From assembly GCF_905171765.1 (NCBI RefSeq), contig NC_053392.1, positions 105,946,220 to 106,010,219 on the forward strand: a stretch of DNA of 64,000 nucleotides, written 5' to 3'. The notes under the pieces were generated by a model, which saw nothing but the letters and a program-made list of their open reading frames with translations, was not told the origin of the DNA and made no database searches. The translations under genes were made by a program, and so were the position numbers. Shown in pieces: positions 18,532 through 30,776 of this stretch. Origin of the DNA: Bufo bufo. Lineage: Eukaryota; Chordata; Amphibia; Anura; Bufonidae. Each line of letters starts with the position of its first letter. Within the stretch, counting starts at the first letter, position 1.

Positions 18532-21478
18532 GTTAACCTTGTTAATTATCAATTTGTTCAGAGTCATGGTTTTAAAACAAGCGCATTAAGCAAAGGGATA
18601 TCTGTGTTTGATTACGCTCCTCTCTTGCAAAAGTGTCTGACTCATATGGTGCAGGATATTCATTTGAGGGTGGGTGATTCTCACGTTGAGTCCATTTCTT
18701 GTTTTGTGCTGAAGCGTTTGCCTGCTCCTCTAGTGCTAGGTTTACCATGGTTGATCAGTCATAATCCTACCATAGATTGGCAAGCAAGACAAATCAGTAA
18801 TTGGAGTGATTTCTATATGGACAACTGTTTCAGTGCATCACTTTCAGTTGTATCCACTAAGGTGTTATCTCCGTTTCTTTCTGATTTTTCGGACGTATTC
18901 TCTGAGGGTGGAGATCAGGAGTTACCCCCTCATCGAGAGTATGATTGTCCAGTCAATCTTATTCCCGGAGCTAAATTGCCAAAGTCTCGATTGTATAACC
19001 TTTCTCAACCCGAAAGAGAAGCTATGCGAGAATATATTACTGAGCGTTTGGCAAAAGGACATATTAGACCATCTCACCTGTGGCTGCCAGCTTTTTTCTT
19101 GTTAAAAAAAAAAGATGGGTCCCTTAGACTGTGTTTGGATTTCCGGGAGCTAAATCTTATCACTGTCCGGGATCCTTATCCCCTTCCCTTGATCCCGGAT
19201 TTATTCGATCAGATTGTTGGAGCCAAGGTGTTTTCCAAGTTGGATTTAAGAGGGGCTTATAATCTGATAAGAATCAGGGAGGGGGATGAATGGAAAACAG
19301 CTTTTAATACCCCTGAGGGCCACTTTGAGAACTTGGTCATGCCCTTTGGTTTGACTAATGCTCCGGTGGTCTTTTAGCACTTTATCAATGACATTTTTCA
19401 TCATTTGGTGGGGAGGTTTGTTGTTATTTACCTCAATGACATACTATTTTACTCGCCTGATATGGAGACTCATCAGGATCATTTAAGACAAGTATTATTG
19501 ATCCTCCGGGAGAAGAATTTGTATGTGAAGTTGTAAAAATGTGTGTTTGCTGTTCAGGAGCTGCAGTTCCTGGGTTACCTGCTTTCTTCCTCAGGTTTTC
19601 GTATGGATCCCGAAAAGGTCCATGCTGTCTTAGACTTGGATTGACCTGAGAATCAGAAAGCGCTGATGCGGTTTTTGGGATTTACTAATTACTACAGAAA
19701 GTTTATCCTGAATTATTCCACTATTGTCAAGCCTTTGATTGATATGACCAAGAAAGGTGGGGACTTCTCAGTCTGGTCAGAAGAGGCATTACATGCTTTT
19801 TCTGCAATAAAGGAATGTTTCGCTTCTGCTCCCATTCTGGTGTCTCAAGTACCTTTCATTGTGGAGGTTGACGCGTCAGAAGTGGGAGTCGGAGCAGTGT
19901 TGTCTCAGCCTAGGGTCCCTCTTTTGGCAAATGGCGCCCTTGTGTTTTTTTTTCTAAAACACTCTCTTCTGCCGAAAGAAATTATGATGTTAGTAATAGA
20001 GAGTTGCTGGCCATTAAATTGGCCTTTGAAGAATGGCGCCATTGGTTAGAAGGAGCGATTCATCCCATTACAGTAATTACTGACCATAAGAATCTGGCTG
20101 ACCTGCAATCAGCGAAGCGTTTGAACCCAAGGCAGGCCAGATGGTCATTGTTTTTTTACCAGATTAAATTTTGTGGTCACTTATCGCCCTGGGGCAAAAA
20201 ATGTCAAAGCAGATGCTTTGTCGCGTAGCTTTCCTGGGGGGGGGGGGATTCAGAGGTATTCACCCTTTATCCTGAACTTGAGGCGGAGGTGTTGGGAGGC
20301 ACCTGATTCCTGTCCTCTAGGGAGGTTGTTTGTTCCTTCTGGGCTTCGACACAAGGTATTTAAGGAGCATCATGATTCTGTCCTTTTTCTCTGAGATTCT
20401 GGTGGCCAGATTTACGTAAAAGTGTGGAGGGCTATGTGGCAGCTTGTGAGACCTGGGAACGTGCCAAGGTGACTCATACTCGGCCTTCAGGATCTCTTCT
20501 TCCTTTGTCCATCCCATCCCGTCCTTGGATGCATTTGTCCATGGACTTCATCACTAATTTACCACTGGGAAGACTGTGATTTTGGTGGTGGTAGACCGCT
20601 TTAGTACGATGGTGCCCTTCATACCATTATCAGGCTTGCCCAATGCCAAAACTCTCACTCGAGTGTTTATTAATAACATTGTGAAATTACACAGCATTCC
20701 CTCTGATGTGGTATCTGATAGGGGGACACAATTTGTTTCCAGGTTCTGGAGGGCGTTCTGTACTGGCCTAGAGGTTCAGTTGTCCTTCTCTTCGGCTTTC
20801 CACCCTCAGTTGAATGGACAAACTGAGAGCACTAACCACAATCTGGAGACTTATTTGAGGTGTTTTGTCTCTGAGAATCAGGAAGAAGGGTCTTCATTTT
20901 TGTCTTTGGCTGAGTTTGCCTTGAATAACCGTAGACAGGAGTCCACTGATAAGTCACCATTTTTTGGTGCATATGGGTTTCACCCTCAGTTTGGTACTTT
21001 TTCTGAGTCCTCTGGTATACCTGAAGAGGAGAGATTCTCTTACTCATTGTCATCTATCTGGCGGAAGATTCAAATCAATTTGATAAAAAAGGGGCGAAAG
21101 ATATAAACGTTTGTGTTTCACAAATCCTTGTTGAAAAACTATGTGGAACCTGCTGAACCATCTCCCTTGCCACCTCCTCCTGTCATGATAGATGGTAATC
21201 TGGAGTTTCAGATCTCCAGAATAATTAACTCACGTATTCTTCGTGGTTCCCTTTAGTACCTTGTACATTGGAAGGGTTACAGTACAGAAGAAAGAATGTG
21301 GGTTCCGGCGACTGATGTCAGTGCTAGTCGCCTTCTGAAAGCCTTTTACAGGGCACACCCGGGTAAGGTCGGTCCTGGGTGTCCGGAGGTCACCCGTAGA
21401 AGCAGGGGTACTGTCACTGCCTGCCCTGTGAGAGGTCTGAGAAGATCAGATAGACTTGCAGCACGTGAGTCTATCTGA
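18532..21478 (+). pseudogene. G4 pol (protease C-term, RT, RNase H, integrase, chromodomain)
   Basis: Coding resumes at VNLVNYQF after X1. RT is recognisable ([16 protein letters not shown]), with the catalytic box changed to YLND near 19431. In-frame stops occur at about 19375, near 19535 and near 19642, and frameshifts separate RNase H ([26 protein letters not shown]) into pieces. Integrase shows VSDRGTQFVS and HPQLNGQTEST. About 80 codons are missing at about 21106, after which FHKSLLKNYVEP and a chromodomain (YLVHWKGYSTEERMWVP) follow. The tail extends 67 bases into the 3' LTR. Confidence 0.88.
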
Positions 21479-21982
21479 CAGGTCTTTCTGTTTTTCCTTG
21501 CTGTCTGTTGTTGTGGGCAGGATCTCACCTCTCCACAGGTTCTGCTCATTTGCTGTTTAGTGGCTCTATTTTAGCCTGCCCTTCACTGCAGACCTTGCGG
21601 TTGTTAGTTCCTTCTGGAGTTTCAAGCTGGTTGTTAGAAGTTCTCCTACTTCTTACTCATCTTAAGCTAAGTCCTCCTGTTTCTACTTTGTGTGTGTGTT
21701 GTGTCTAGGTCTCAGGGAGACGCTGGTCCCTTCACGGTGGAAGGTCCCGGCAGTCTCATCCCCGCTCTCTAATTTAGGGTTTGTGTCAGTTTCAGCAGGT
21801 CTTAGGTTCCGGTGTATGAGTTCTTCCACCATTAGGATTTGCTCATACTGTTAGCAGTCAGGGAGAGGCTCAGGGATAACTAGGAGGTTACTTTCCCCCT
21901 CCTCACTAGCTTTGGGGCCTAGTCTGTGTTACTGTTGTAGTTTGTTTATTTGGTGTTCTTCCTTTCCCCACCTACCGTGACA
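21412..21982 (+). repeat. G4 3' LTR
   Basis: The 571-bp LTR starts TGTCACTGCC after the polypurine stretch AGCAGGGGTAC and ends CCGTGACA. It contains GCGGTTGTTA at 21597-21606, complementary to the primer-binding site at 7547. Confidence 0.88.
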
Positions 21983-22034
21983 CCTATATTCCCCTGGTTA
22001 GAGTAGTAGGGAGTTCCTAGAAAGTCAGGCTAGT

Positions 22035-22983
22035 TGTCACGGCCATGGCTATGACCGTGACTCCTGAACCGCATGCGGTTGTCAGCGGTTTAGTTTGGTT
22101 GTCAATCACAGGTGAGGGCTGTGGTATTTGCCTCACCTGTGGTTGCCGCTGGCAACAGTATGGATGTGGCAGCATAGCAGTCTGAGCTGTGCCATTGCAG
22201 CTTGCTATGTTGTGCATGCGGTTTTCGTGTGATGTGTGCACTTGGTTTTTTGTTATTGTGTGCACGTCCCCTTTAAGTGGTGTTTTCCCTTCCCTGGTGT
22301 TGGAAGGGTTAACTTCCTTCCTAGTGTGTGTGTGCACTGAGTGTGTCTGACTGTGGGTGTTGCTACTTGGCCCTATAAAGCCTCAGTGGAAGGCAGTAGT
22401 CAGAGGGTGCTTCAGCCATGCTGCTGGAGACATCCTCCTGCTGGTTACCATCCTTCCAGTAAGGGCCATCCTTCCGGTCATAAAATCCTTATCCCTGATG
22501 TTTAGTTTATGTCCTATGCTTTTGGTTGTTATTGCAGCTATGAATGTCCTGGTTCCTCTGTGTGCTTATCTGTTTGTCTATGTTTGTGTGGACAGCGTTC
22601 CTGAGCACAGGTTCCAGTCAGCAAGGCTGTGGCAGGTTAGTGTGGAACAGTTAGGTTCACCTGTCATATTCATAGGCTGTTCTTGTTCCCCTTCTCCCTG
22701 CTGCTTGGCCAGTGAGACCCCTGTTCCTCCGTGCCTAGGAGGAATAGGTAGTCTTACCCTCCTCCTAGTTCAGGGCCGTCCTGAGGGCTTCCAGGGACTA
22801 TTAGGTTCCAGTGTATGAGTCCTCCCACCATCAGGGTCGGCTCATGCGGACAGGAGACAGGGTCAGTGCTAGGGACGCAATAGGAGGTGACCTGCTCCCT
22901 AATGCTGTTGCCCTGGCCGAGTAGCGACCGGACATTTCTGAGCATCGCACGGCTGAGGGTTTTCCCCATCCTCAGCCGTGACA
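22035..22983 (+). repeat. Solo LTR, TGTCACGGCC family
   Basis: The block of 949 bp begins TGTCACGGCC and ends CAGCCGTGACA, flanked by CTAGT on both sides (22030-22034 and 22984-22988). CCCTATAAAG at about 22370 gives the plus orientation. With no internal region between the duplications, it is a solo LTR left by LTR-LTR recombination. A second, 5'-truncated copy is at 33205-34266. Confidence 0.87.
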
Positions 22984-23342
22984 CTAGTGTGAAGACTTGT
23001 TTGGTTTGTGCTGCAGCCAAGTAGGCCGAAAGAGACCTCTTCTCCCAGAAAACACCATTCCTAAGAGTGAAAAGCAACCCTTCTGAGGATAAACCTCCGA
23101 AGAAATAAGAATTAAGGGGGAAATTTACTAAGACCAGCGATTTGGACGCCGGTCTTAGTCCATATCCACTGCCGCTTGATGCGCCTAGCTTGCTTGATGT
23201 GACATGCTTAAATCTACTCCAGCTCCCTTACTGGCGTAGCTTTAAGTAATTTTTGCAAGCCAAAAACAGGCGTAGAAAATATTGAATCAGACGGGCCTGC
23301 TGTCCCGCCCCCTTCCCCACCCATGCCACGTCTGCTTTTTCC
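22984..23342. other. Unassigned sequence between the solo LTR and the hAT element
   Basis: It includes a short inverted pair (AAGACCAGCGA and CGCCGGTCTT) that looks like part of a MITE. No gene is visible. Confidence 0.35.
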
Positions 23343-23984
23343 CAGGGCCGATCCTACACGGGGTGCAGTGGGTGCCCCGCACCCCAGCGCTGTCACCCGA
23401 AAGGCGCCGAGCGAGCCGCCGGGACTTTTTTTTTTTTGACTTTTTTTTAATTTTATTTTATAATGCCCGCAGTGGCGTAGCTATAGGGGTCGCAGCGGTC
23501 GCAATTGCGACCGGGCCCCTGAGTCAGGGGGGCCCACAGGGCCCCCTCAAGCCAGGAGAATGCAGCCGCAGCTGAATAACTAAGATACGATTTACAGGGG
23601 GCGGAGCGGAGGCCGAGAGGAGAGGCCCTGTGTGACGCGCACTGTGCAGGGCAGCTGGGCAGGCGAAGTGAGGAGGAGGGGCCGGGGCGGGAGCGGCTTC
23701 AATTGAGGTGCGACGCAGGACTTAGTCACGTACCTCACTGTGACCTCCTGCGTCGGATCTCGCGAGATGACGCGGCGCGGGAAGGCACAGTGAGTGAGGC
23801 ATGATGACCGCCTGTACCAGGATGCCACAAGCTGTGAAGGAGAGAGAGGTAAGTATTAATTATTATTTTTTTTTTATGTACCCTACGTTCTACCCTTATT
23901 GCAGAGGCACTGGGGGCACGAGAGGAGGACCACTGACAGTACTCAGTCAGTGGACATCATAGTATTAATAAGAGTGGAGACTGG

Positions 23985-24665
23985 AGAGACTACCATTATA
24001 TTAATAATAAAGAGGGGGCTATTATATTAACAACGAGGGGGACATTATATTATTAATAAAGAGGGGGTCATTACATTAATAACAAAGAGGGGGCCATTAT
24101 ATTAATAAAGAGGGGGCCACTACATTAATAACAAAGAGGGGGTCATTATATTAATAAAGAGGGGGCCATTATATTAATAACAAAGAGGGGGCCAATACAT
24201 TATTATTAATATAATGGCCCCCTATTTATTATTAATATAATGTCCCCCTCTTTATTATTAATATAATGGCCCCCTCTTTATTATTAATGTAATGCCCCCT
24301 CTTTATTATTAATGTAATGCCCCCTCTTTATTATTAATGTAATGCCCCCTCTTTATTATTAATGTAATGGCCCCCTCTTTATTATTAATGTAATGGCCCC
24401 CTCTTTATTATTAATGTAATGCCCCCTCTTTATTATTAATGTAATGGCCCCCTCTTTATTATTAATGTAATGGCCCCCTCTTTATTATTAATGTAATGGC
24501 CCCCTCTTTATTATTAATGTAATGGCCCCCTCTTTATTATTAATGTAATGGCCCCCTCTTTATTATTAATGTAATGGCCCCCTCTTTGTTATTAAAGAGG
24601 GGCCATTATATTAATAATAAAGAGGGGGCCATTACATTAATGATGAAGAGGGGGCCATTATAATA
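23985..24665. repeat. Minisatellite of about 26-bp units that inverts twice
   Basis: Units of the type AATAAAGAGGGGGCCATTAT run in one orientation up to about 24200. They continue as inverted complements (TTATTATTAATGTAATGGCC type) to about 24590, then switch back to 24665. The whole array could fold into a long hairpin. Confidence 0.85.
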
Positions 24666-25264
24666 TACAGGGGGAATAATATTATGAGGAATGGGGACTA
24701 CCTGTCTGGCTCTAGCACAGTATTGGGGGGCAGCAGGATGAGTTGTTGAGACACCAGGAAGGAGAGGATGAGAGTAAAGTGAGGAACCTAAAAAATAATC
24801 TGTGAAACTCTGCAGAGACGAGAAGCGGCTGAAAGAAGGTGTCATGGCGGTCTTATCTCTGGATGAAGACGTCGAGGAAAGTCTACATCACAGGAGACGT
24901 CACTGGATGTAACAGGTATGGTGCGGCATTCTCCTGTAATAATATTACCCATGCACATATCTGTTTCTCGGTAGGGTAAGGGGTATATAGAATTTGACCC
25001 ACACTGCCGCATCCGGCCCCAGACTTCAGGTAACACTGTGTTCTGAATTCTGGGGCCTAACTAAGGGGTATCAGGGGACATTATTATACAGGGGTAATAT
25101 AACTTATATTACCCCTGTATAGTGTACCCTGATACCCCTTAGTTATATTACCCCCTGTATAATTTACCTGATACCCCTCAGTTATATCACCCCTGTATAA
25201 TGTCCCCCATAACAGTGTGTGTTATCCACAGATCTCCCATAACAATGTGTCATCCACAGATCCC

Positions 25265-25660
25265 CCAAATTATTTTAAAAACCTGCTGTTTCTCTAGATG
25301 ACCTTATGTTTATGGTAGTGGTAATAGAGTCTCAATGGTCTATAAAAGCAGCTACACTATTTTTACAGACCTTTGAGACTCTATTAACACTACTATTAAC
25401 TATTAACATAAGGTCATCTAGACTAGAAAAAGCAGGTTTTTAAAATTCTTATTTTTCCCATTTAGGTGTTAGAGCAATCTAATTAAAGTTATGTTTTAAC
25501 ACCTAAAGAGAAAGAAAAAATAAATAAAAACCTACGGTTTCTCTAGATGACCTTATGTTGATAGTAGTGTTAATAGAGCTTCAATGCTTTGTAAAAATAG
25601 TGTAGCTGCTTTTATAGACCCTTGAGACTCTATTACCACTACATTGTAAAGGGGAGGAGT
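25265..25660. repeat. Long hairpin and an additional copy of one arm
   Basis: Positions 25265-25445 form an inverted repeat around a centre near 25355 (TCTAGATGACCTTATG against CATAAGGTCATCTAGA). At 25530-25660 a further copy of the same arms appears (CTCTAGATGACCTTATGTTG to GAGACTCTATTACCACTAC). Confidence 0.75.
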
Positions 25661-25747
25661 TAGTAAGATAACCACGCCCATGTGGGGGCGCCAGAAATAT
25701 TTCTGCACCCAGGCGCCTGTGACCCTAGGATCGGCCCTGCTTTTTCC

Positions 25748-26095
25748 ACCACCTCAGAAAAGTGTCGTGAACTCGGGAAAGTTGAAGATTTGGCCACAAA
25801 TCCCCTTTGCAACCAAATCTGTGACAAAAGTATGCGAAAAAGTGATGTACTTCCAATAATGAATGACCCCCTAAATTTTTACAGAAGGTTGAGGACCAGA
25901 AAGGCTGTGTTTGGACTGAGATAGTAAAGTTAATCCTTATAGGCAATGTTCCATCAGAAATAAATATGCATTGAGGTATGTTCCAAGGAAGAGAAGTAAC
26001 TTGCCAGCCCTACCTCTTGGAAGTGGCTTCCGGAGTCAAAATACCACTTTCCAACTAGCCTCGGGATTTCACAAGGGAACATAGACAAGCCAGAT
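25748..26095. other. Unassigned sequence upstream of the hammerhead-like motif
   Basis: No gene is visible. The right part probably belongs to the same retroelement as the motif at 26096, judging by shared words with the copy near 53690 (GCCAG...CATCT.CAGACA). Confidence 0.35.
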
Positions 26096-26147
26096 ATCCA
26101 TCTACAGACAACTGTTTCACAGTGCTTGCTCCTCATCAGTATGGATT
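26096..26147 (-). ncRNA. Hammerhead-ribozyme-like motif, core intact
   Basis: On the minus strand the order is stem I strand AUCCAU, CUGAUGA (26139-26133), stem II region GGAGCAAGCACUGU, GAAA (26118-26115), a 3-bp stem III CAG/CUG with loop UUGU, the cleavage triplet GUA, then stem I strand AUGGAU. Stem I gives six contiguous pairs after one mismatch at its base. Core nucleotides and triplet agree with the hammerhead consensus, and the very short stem III is the form reported for Penelope-like elements. Stem II is weakened: GGAG faces CUGU where CUCC would pair. Confidence 0.62.
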
Positions 26148-27322
26148 AGGATTCTAGCAGGCTGGACGCATTGCCTCTTTGCATATCAGTTTCCAATGAA
26201 GCATTGCCAAAAAGTCTACCATGGAGTACTTACAGCAAGTCTCCATACAGGACTTTAGGGAGATTCAGCACCCTATCAGTCTCTATCAACACTATGCCAA
26301 GTTATAATGTATGCTTTGAAGCAATAAAGTATATGGCAAAGGCGTATGCGCCATTTCATAGCTTATAGACTGCTGAATCAGAGCTTTTATAATGGCTGCA
26401 AAATCAATGTTTACATATAATATTTTGTTTCATAAAACATGTAAATTATTTATTTTCTTCTTTTAATAAGATATATTTATTGTGCCTACAATAGCCTCGT
26501 ATTTCTAAGTGGCTAGTTATTCTGTTATAACTTTGGAGGATTTCTAAGTATTTGATTAAATTCTGTCTAATGGTACAAAGAGGGAAAATTTAAAGATGAA
26601 AAATCGACTTCCTGGAATTCATATTCTGAATCATGACCCACATTAATCTCCAGGTCACAGTTATGGATTTAACGCTGCAGTTGTTGACAGTTCAGTGGAG
26701 CATTTATTCAATTTTACAATTAGAGAATTGAAGTTGTTGTCGTTGTCAGGCTGAATTTAGTTCAGTTGATTAACTGGTTGCGTTTGGTAAAATGTCAGAA
26801 GAATCTCATTACTGCTCACCTCTGTCAGGAATAGTTGCTGGAACTGTCCGTAATATGTCACTTTCCTGTTAGTGATGCAAACCCCACTTGTACTACAGCA
26901 ATAGAGTTTCACTATCTGAACTTAAACTAGTATTTGGAAACCTGACAGCATAGCATGGTGCACAGAATACTTTATACAACAATCATTACACTTGCACCAT
27001 CAGATAGTGTCATCTAAAGCAAAATTGCCCTACTCTTGCTAATGAAGACAAAGGAGCAGATATATTGAGTGTTAGGGCAGAGGGTGTGGAACGACTGTGT
27101 CAACCAACAGATTTGACTTTGGGCTAAACCTAGTGGCATTATCCCATTATCAGGGGATGAAGCATTAGGTGAAGGACGTGTTGGGGTGTGGGGGTCCTTG
27201 GTTGGTCTATATACTTTTGTCCAACACCCAGGTATTGATTACTGATGCACTTTAATATTGTTGATACTTAAGCATTATACTTGGATAGCAAATTTAGCTT
27301 GCACTTTTGTGTGATTTGGATA
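26148..27322. other. Unassigned sequence
   Basis: I see no gene, long repeat or transposon terminus in this AT-rich stretch. It is among the least repetitive parts of the window. Confidence 0.35.
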
Positions 27323-27327
27323 GCACT

Positions 27328-28021
27328 TGTAACGGTCGCGTACACACACACACAGGGGGGAGGGAAGTGACCACTGCGCTCCACCCTTACCCCTGGCCCT
27401 GCCTACTTGCCTCGCGAGTCCTAATGACAGGGGACAACTGGACGGCAATCCCTAACTTGGAGTAAGTGCAGGGATGACAGACAGACAAACAACAGGACGT
27501 GAACGGACCGAGTCAATACCAGGAAAGCTGCAAAGTACAAATGGAGCAAGCAGAGAATTGTCAGGAGAAGCCGGGGTCATAAATACCAGGAGAGCAGAGA
27601 AGTACAAGAGGAGTCCTAAGAGAGTAGTCAGGTGGGAGCCGAGGTCACAATACCAGGACGGATGCGCAGTACAGGAGGATCAGGCAAAAGGATGGTCAAG
27701 GAACAGGATCAGGTAAGTATTCAGCAGTCCAACAAATACCAGGAACCTAGAAATTAACAGGCAACCTGTAGCCAGCAGGCTGCCTGTATTTATAGTGGGG
27801 AGTGAGGGTCATGTGACGTGGCCAGCGTCACATGACCGACAGACCAACCAGTCGAGCACCGAGTGATCAGCTCGGCGCTCAAGGCAGACTTAGGAGCAAG
27901 GAGCCACCCAGCTAGTAAAGCCGCCCTGGGAATGAGGTCAAACACAGAACCTCATTCCAAAAGCTAAGCAACAGTTCTGCGGGCAATGGGGGACCGAGTG
28001 CACCTTCGGAACCCCGTGACA
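27328..28021 (-). repeat. G1 3' LTR
   Basis: The 694-bp LTR contains a CA repeat, a TATAAATA box (minus strand, about 27790) and the internal site ATTAACAGGC (27753-27762, plus strand) that matches the primer site. On the minus strand it follows the polypurine stretch AAAAGGGAAGGTAC (28035-28022). Confidence 0.92.
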
Positions 28022-30776
28022 GTACCTTCCCTTTTACGAGGGGCCACCGGACCCAAGATTTCAGGCGATGGCTTTTCAGGGTGTTCTAAATGAAATTTAC
28101 GAACAAGTCTAGGAGCATGAACCTCCCTGGCAGGTACCCAAGATCTCTCTTCAGGTCCATACCCCTTCCAGTGAATCAGGTACTGCAAGGAATTACGCAC
28201 CTTCCTGACATCCACTATTTTAGACACCACATACTCGACAGCATCATTAACAAGAACTGGCGGAGGCGAGGCTTTTGATGGTACTACCGGTTCAAAATAT
28301 TTTTTAAGCAGAGATTTATGGAACACATTATGAATGTGGAATGACTCAGGCAGCTCCAACCTAAAAGATACCGGGTTAATCACTTCCGTGATCTTATATG
28401 GTCCAATAAAACGAGGAGCAAATTTTTTAGAAGTTACCTTGAGAGATAGATTCTTGGAGGACAACCATACTTTATCCCCAACCTGAAAGTTTACCCCCCT
28501 TGAACGTCTCCTATCGGCCTTGAGTTTTTGAGAACATTGAGCCTTTTCTAGGTTCGATTGAACCCGGGCCCAAACTGTGCACAGTTTGGAGGAGAGTTTA
28601 TCAGCTTCAGGGTTAGAGGAGGAGACGGACGACCCAGAATGAAAACGGGGATGAAAACCATGGTTACAAAAGAAAGGGGAGACCCCAGCAGAAGAATTGA
28701 CACGGTTATTCAGAGCAAATTCAGCCAACGGAAGGAATTTGACCCATAATTGCTGGTCATCAGCAACATACAACCTCAGGAATTGTTCCACAGACTGATT
28801 AAGGCGTTCAGTCTGCCCATTACTCTCAGGATGGTAGGCGGAAGAAAAAGACAACGAAATTTTACATCTTTGACAGAAGGCCCTCCAGAATTTGGACACA
28901 AACTGCACACCCCTGTCCGAAACAATATTTTCCGGGATACCATGCAATCGAACAATTTCTTTCACAAAAATAGACGCCAGGGTTTTGGCATTCGGGAGTT
29001 TAGACAGGGGAATGAAATGGACCATCTTGCTAAACCTATCCACCACTACCCACACTACAGTCTTACCCTCCGCCAGCGGTAGGTCAGTTATAAAGTCCAT
29101 CGAGATATGGGACCAGGGTCTACTGGGAATGGGTAGGGGTCGTAGGTTACCAGCAGGGTGAGTCCTAGGTGTCTTGGACCTGGCACAAACCTCACAGGCT
29201 GACACATAGGTCTTGACATCCCTAGTTAGAGTGGGCCACCAATAAGATCTAGAAACCAGATCCTTAGTGCCCTCAACACCCGGATGTCCACAAAAGGCAG
29301 AATCGTGACACTCACCCAACAGCTGGAGACGAAATTGTACGGGAACAAACAACTTATCTGTTGGGGTGGATACCGGTGCCAGATGTTGTTCCGACCTAAT
29401 GCGAGCCGAGATATCCTGGGTAAGAGCTGCTAAGAAGATTTTTGCTGGTAGGATGGATTCAGGTGGTACCTCAGTAGGTTGAAAAGCCTGGAAGCTCCGA
29501 GATAATGCGTCCGCCTTCACATTTTTACTTCCCGGCCTGAACGTGATGGAAAAATCAAAACGAGTAAAAAACAGAGCCCATCTGGCTTGACGGGGATTCA
29601 ACCTCTTAGCAGACTCGAGAAACATAAGGTTTTAATGGTCAGTGACAACAGTTACACAATGCCTTGCCCCCTCCAGAAAATGCCTCCACTCCTCAAATGC
29701 CCATTTAATGGCCAGCAGCTCCCTATTCCCTATGTCGTAGTTTCTCTCCGTGGGAGAGAATTTCCTGGAGAAGAAGGCACATGGTCTCAGATTAGTGAGG
29801 CTGGCAGGACCTTGTGAAAGGACTGCTCCTGCGCCGTCCTCGGACGCATCCACCTCCACAATAAAAGGTTTCTCCTGATCAGGCTGGATCAGAATGGGAG
29901 CGCTACTGAATGCCTTTTTTAATTTTTCAAATGAAGAAATGGCCTCAGTAGACCAATTCTCCAAATCCGCCCCTTTCTTAGTAAGGTCGGTCAACGGTTT
30001 AGCAATTACGGAAAAATTCATAATAAATTTACGATAGTAATTGGCGAAACCTAAGAACCGTTGTAAGGCCTTTAAGGATGAAGGTCTTACCCATTCCTTA
30101 ATTGCTAGTACCTTACCAGGATCCATCTTGAAGGCGTGAGGAGTCAGAACATGCCCTAGAAACAGAATCTCCTGCACACCAAAGACACATTTCTCTTGTT
30201 TAGCGGATAGCTGATTCTCCCTCAACACCTCTAATACTTGTCTAACATGAGACAAATGGGATTCGAAGTCAGGAGAGAATATCAAAATGTCGTCAAGATA
30301 GACAATAACAAATTTACCTAAGAATTCCCTAAGAATGTCATTCATGAAGTTTTGGAACACAGCTGGGGCATTGCTGAGTCCAAAAGGCATCACCTGATAT
30401 TCAAAGTGTCCTACCGGAGTATTGAATGCCGTCTTCCATTCGTCTCCCTCCTTGATTCGGATTAGATTGTATGCCCCTTTCAGGTCAATTTTGGAAAACC
30501 AGGTTGCCCCCAGGACCTGGTTAAATAAATCCGGAATCAATGGGAGGGAGTATCTATTCTGGACAGTGATTTTATTTAATCTCCGGTAATCGATACATGG
30601 CCTAAGACTACCATCTTTTTTCTTAACGAAGAAAAACCCCGCCCCCATAGGAGAGACAGAAGGTCTAATATGCCCTTTACCAAGGCTCTCCTTAATATAA
30701 TCTTCCATGGCCTTGCGTTCGGGCATAGAAAGATTATAAATTCGTCCTTTAGGAAACTTGGCCCCCTCTACTAGCT
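27964..30776 (-). pseudogene. G1 pol (RT, RNase H, integrase, chromodomain)
   Basis: RT runs from [14 protein letters not shown] with [10 protein letters not shown] and the catalytic VYLDDILIF. RNase H has [18 protein letters not shown] single TAA (29634-29632) replaces the Lys codon of the conserved TDHKNL. Coding then continues with [16 protein letters not shown]. Integrase has the HHCC domain (CHDSAFCGHPG to CEVCARSK) and the DDE residues in SMDFITDLP, VSDRGVQFVS and HPESNGQTERLN. A C-terminal chromodomain (YLIHWKGYGPEERSWVP) probably directs integration to modified chromatin, as in other chromoviruses. The reading frame ends 58 bases inside the 3' LTR. Confidence 0.9.

Larger units (their letters stand above)
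7168..21982 (+). mobile_element. G4: decayed Ty3/Gypsy (Tf1/Sushi-type) element, split by two insertions
   Basis: This is an LTR element in the order LTR, gag, protease, RT, RNase H, integrase, chromodomain, LTR. The 5' LTR (7168-7545) lacks its left end; the 3' LTR (21412-21982) is full length. The internal region is interrupted at 8446-15095 by a hAT element plus its duplicated target and at 15258-18531 by X1 plus its duplicated target. Removing both restores gag-pol continuity. In-frame stops, a YLDD to YLND change and a deletion in the integrase region show it is long dead. It is the oldest layer of the nest. Confidence 0.9.
23343..25739. mobile_element. hAT-type element without transposase, holding further repeats
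   Basis: The ends CAGGGCCGATCCTACACGGG (23343) and, in complement, CAGGGCCGATCCTAGGGTC (25739) are terminal inverted repeats. CTTTTTCC flanks both sides (23335-23342 and 25740-25747), an exact 8-bp duplication. Inside are a fragment of the CAGTGGCGTAGC family (from about 23467, the family seen complete at 36232), an orientation-switching minisatellite (23985-24665) and a pair of long hairpins (25265-25660). No transposase frame is seen. Confidence 0.87.

Noticed and set aside
24200..24600. Regularly spaced repeats resembling a CRISPR array
   Set aside because: Units are contiguous with no unique spacers, and the setting is a vertebrate transposon.
27474..27716. An 80-codon frame repeated at 27474 and 32291
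   Set aside because: Both copies are inside the G1 LTRs on the strand opposite to the element, so the conservation reflects LTR identity.
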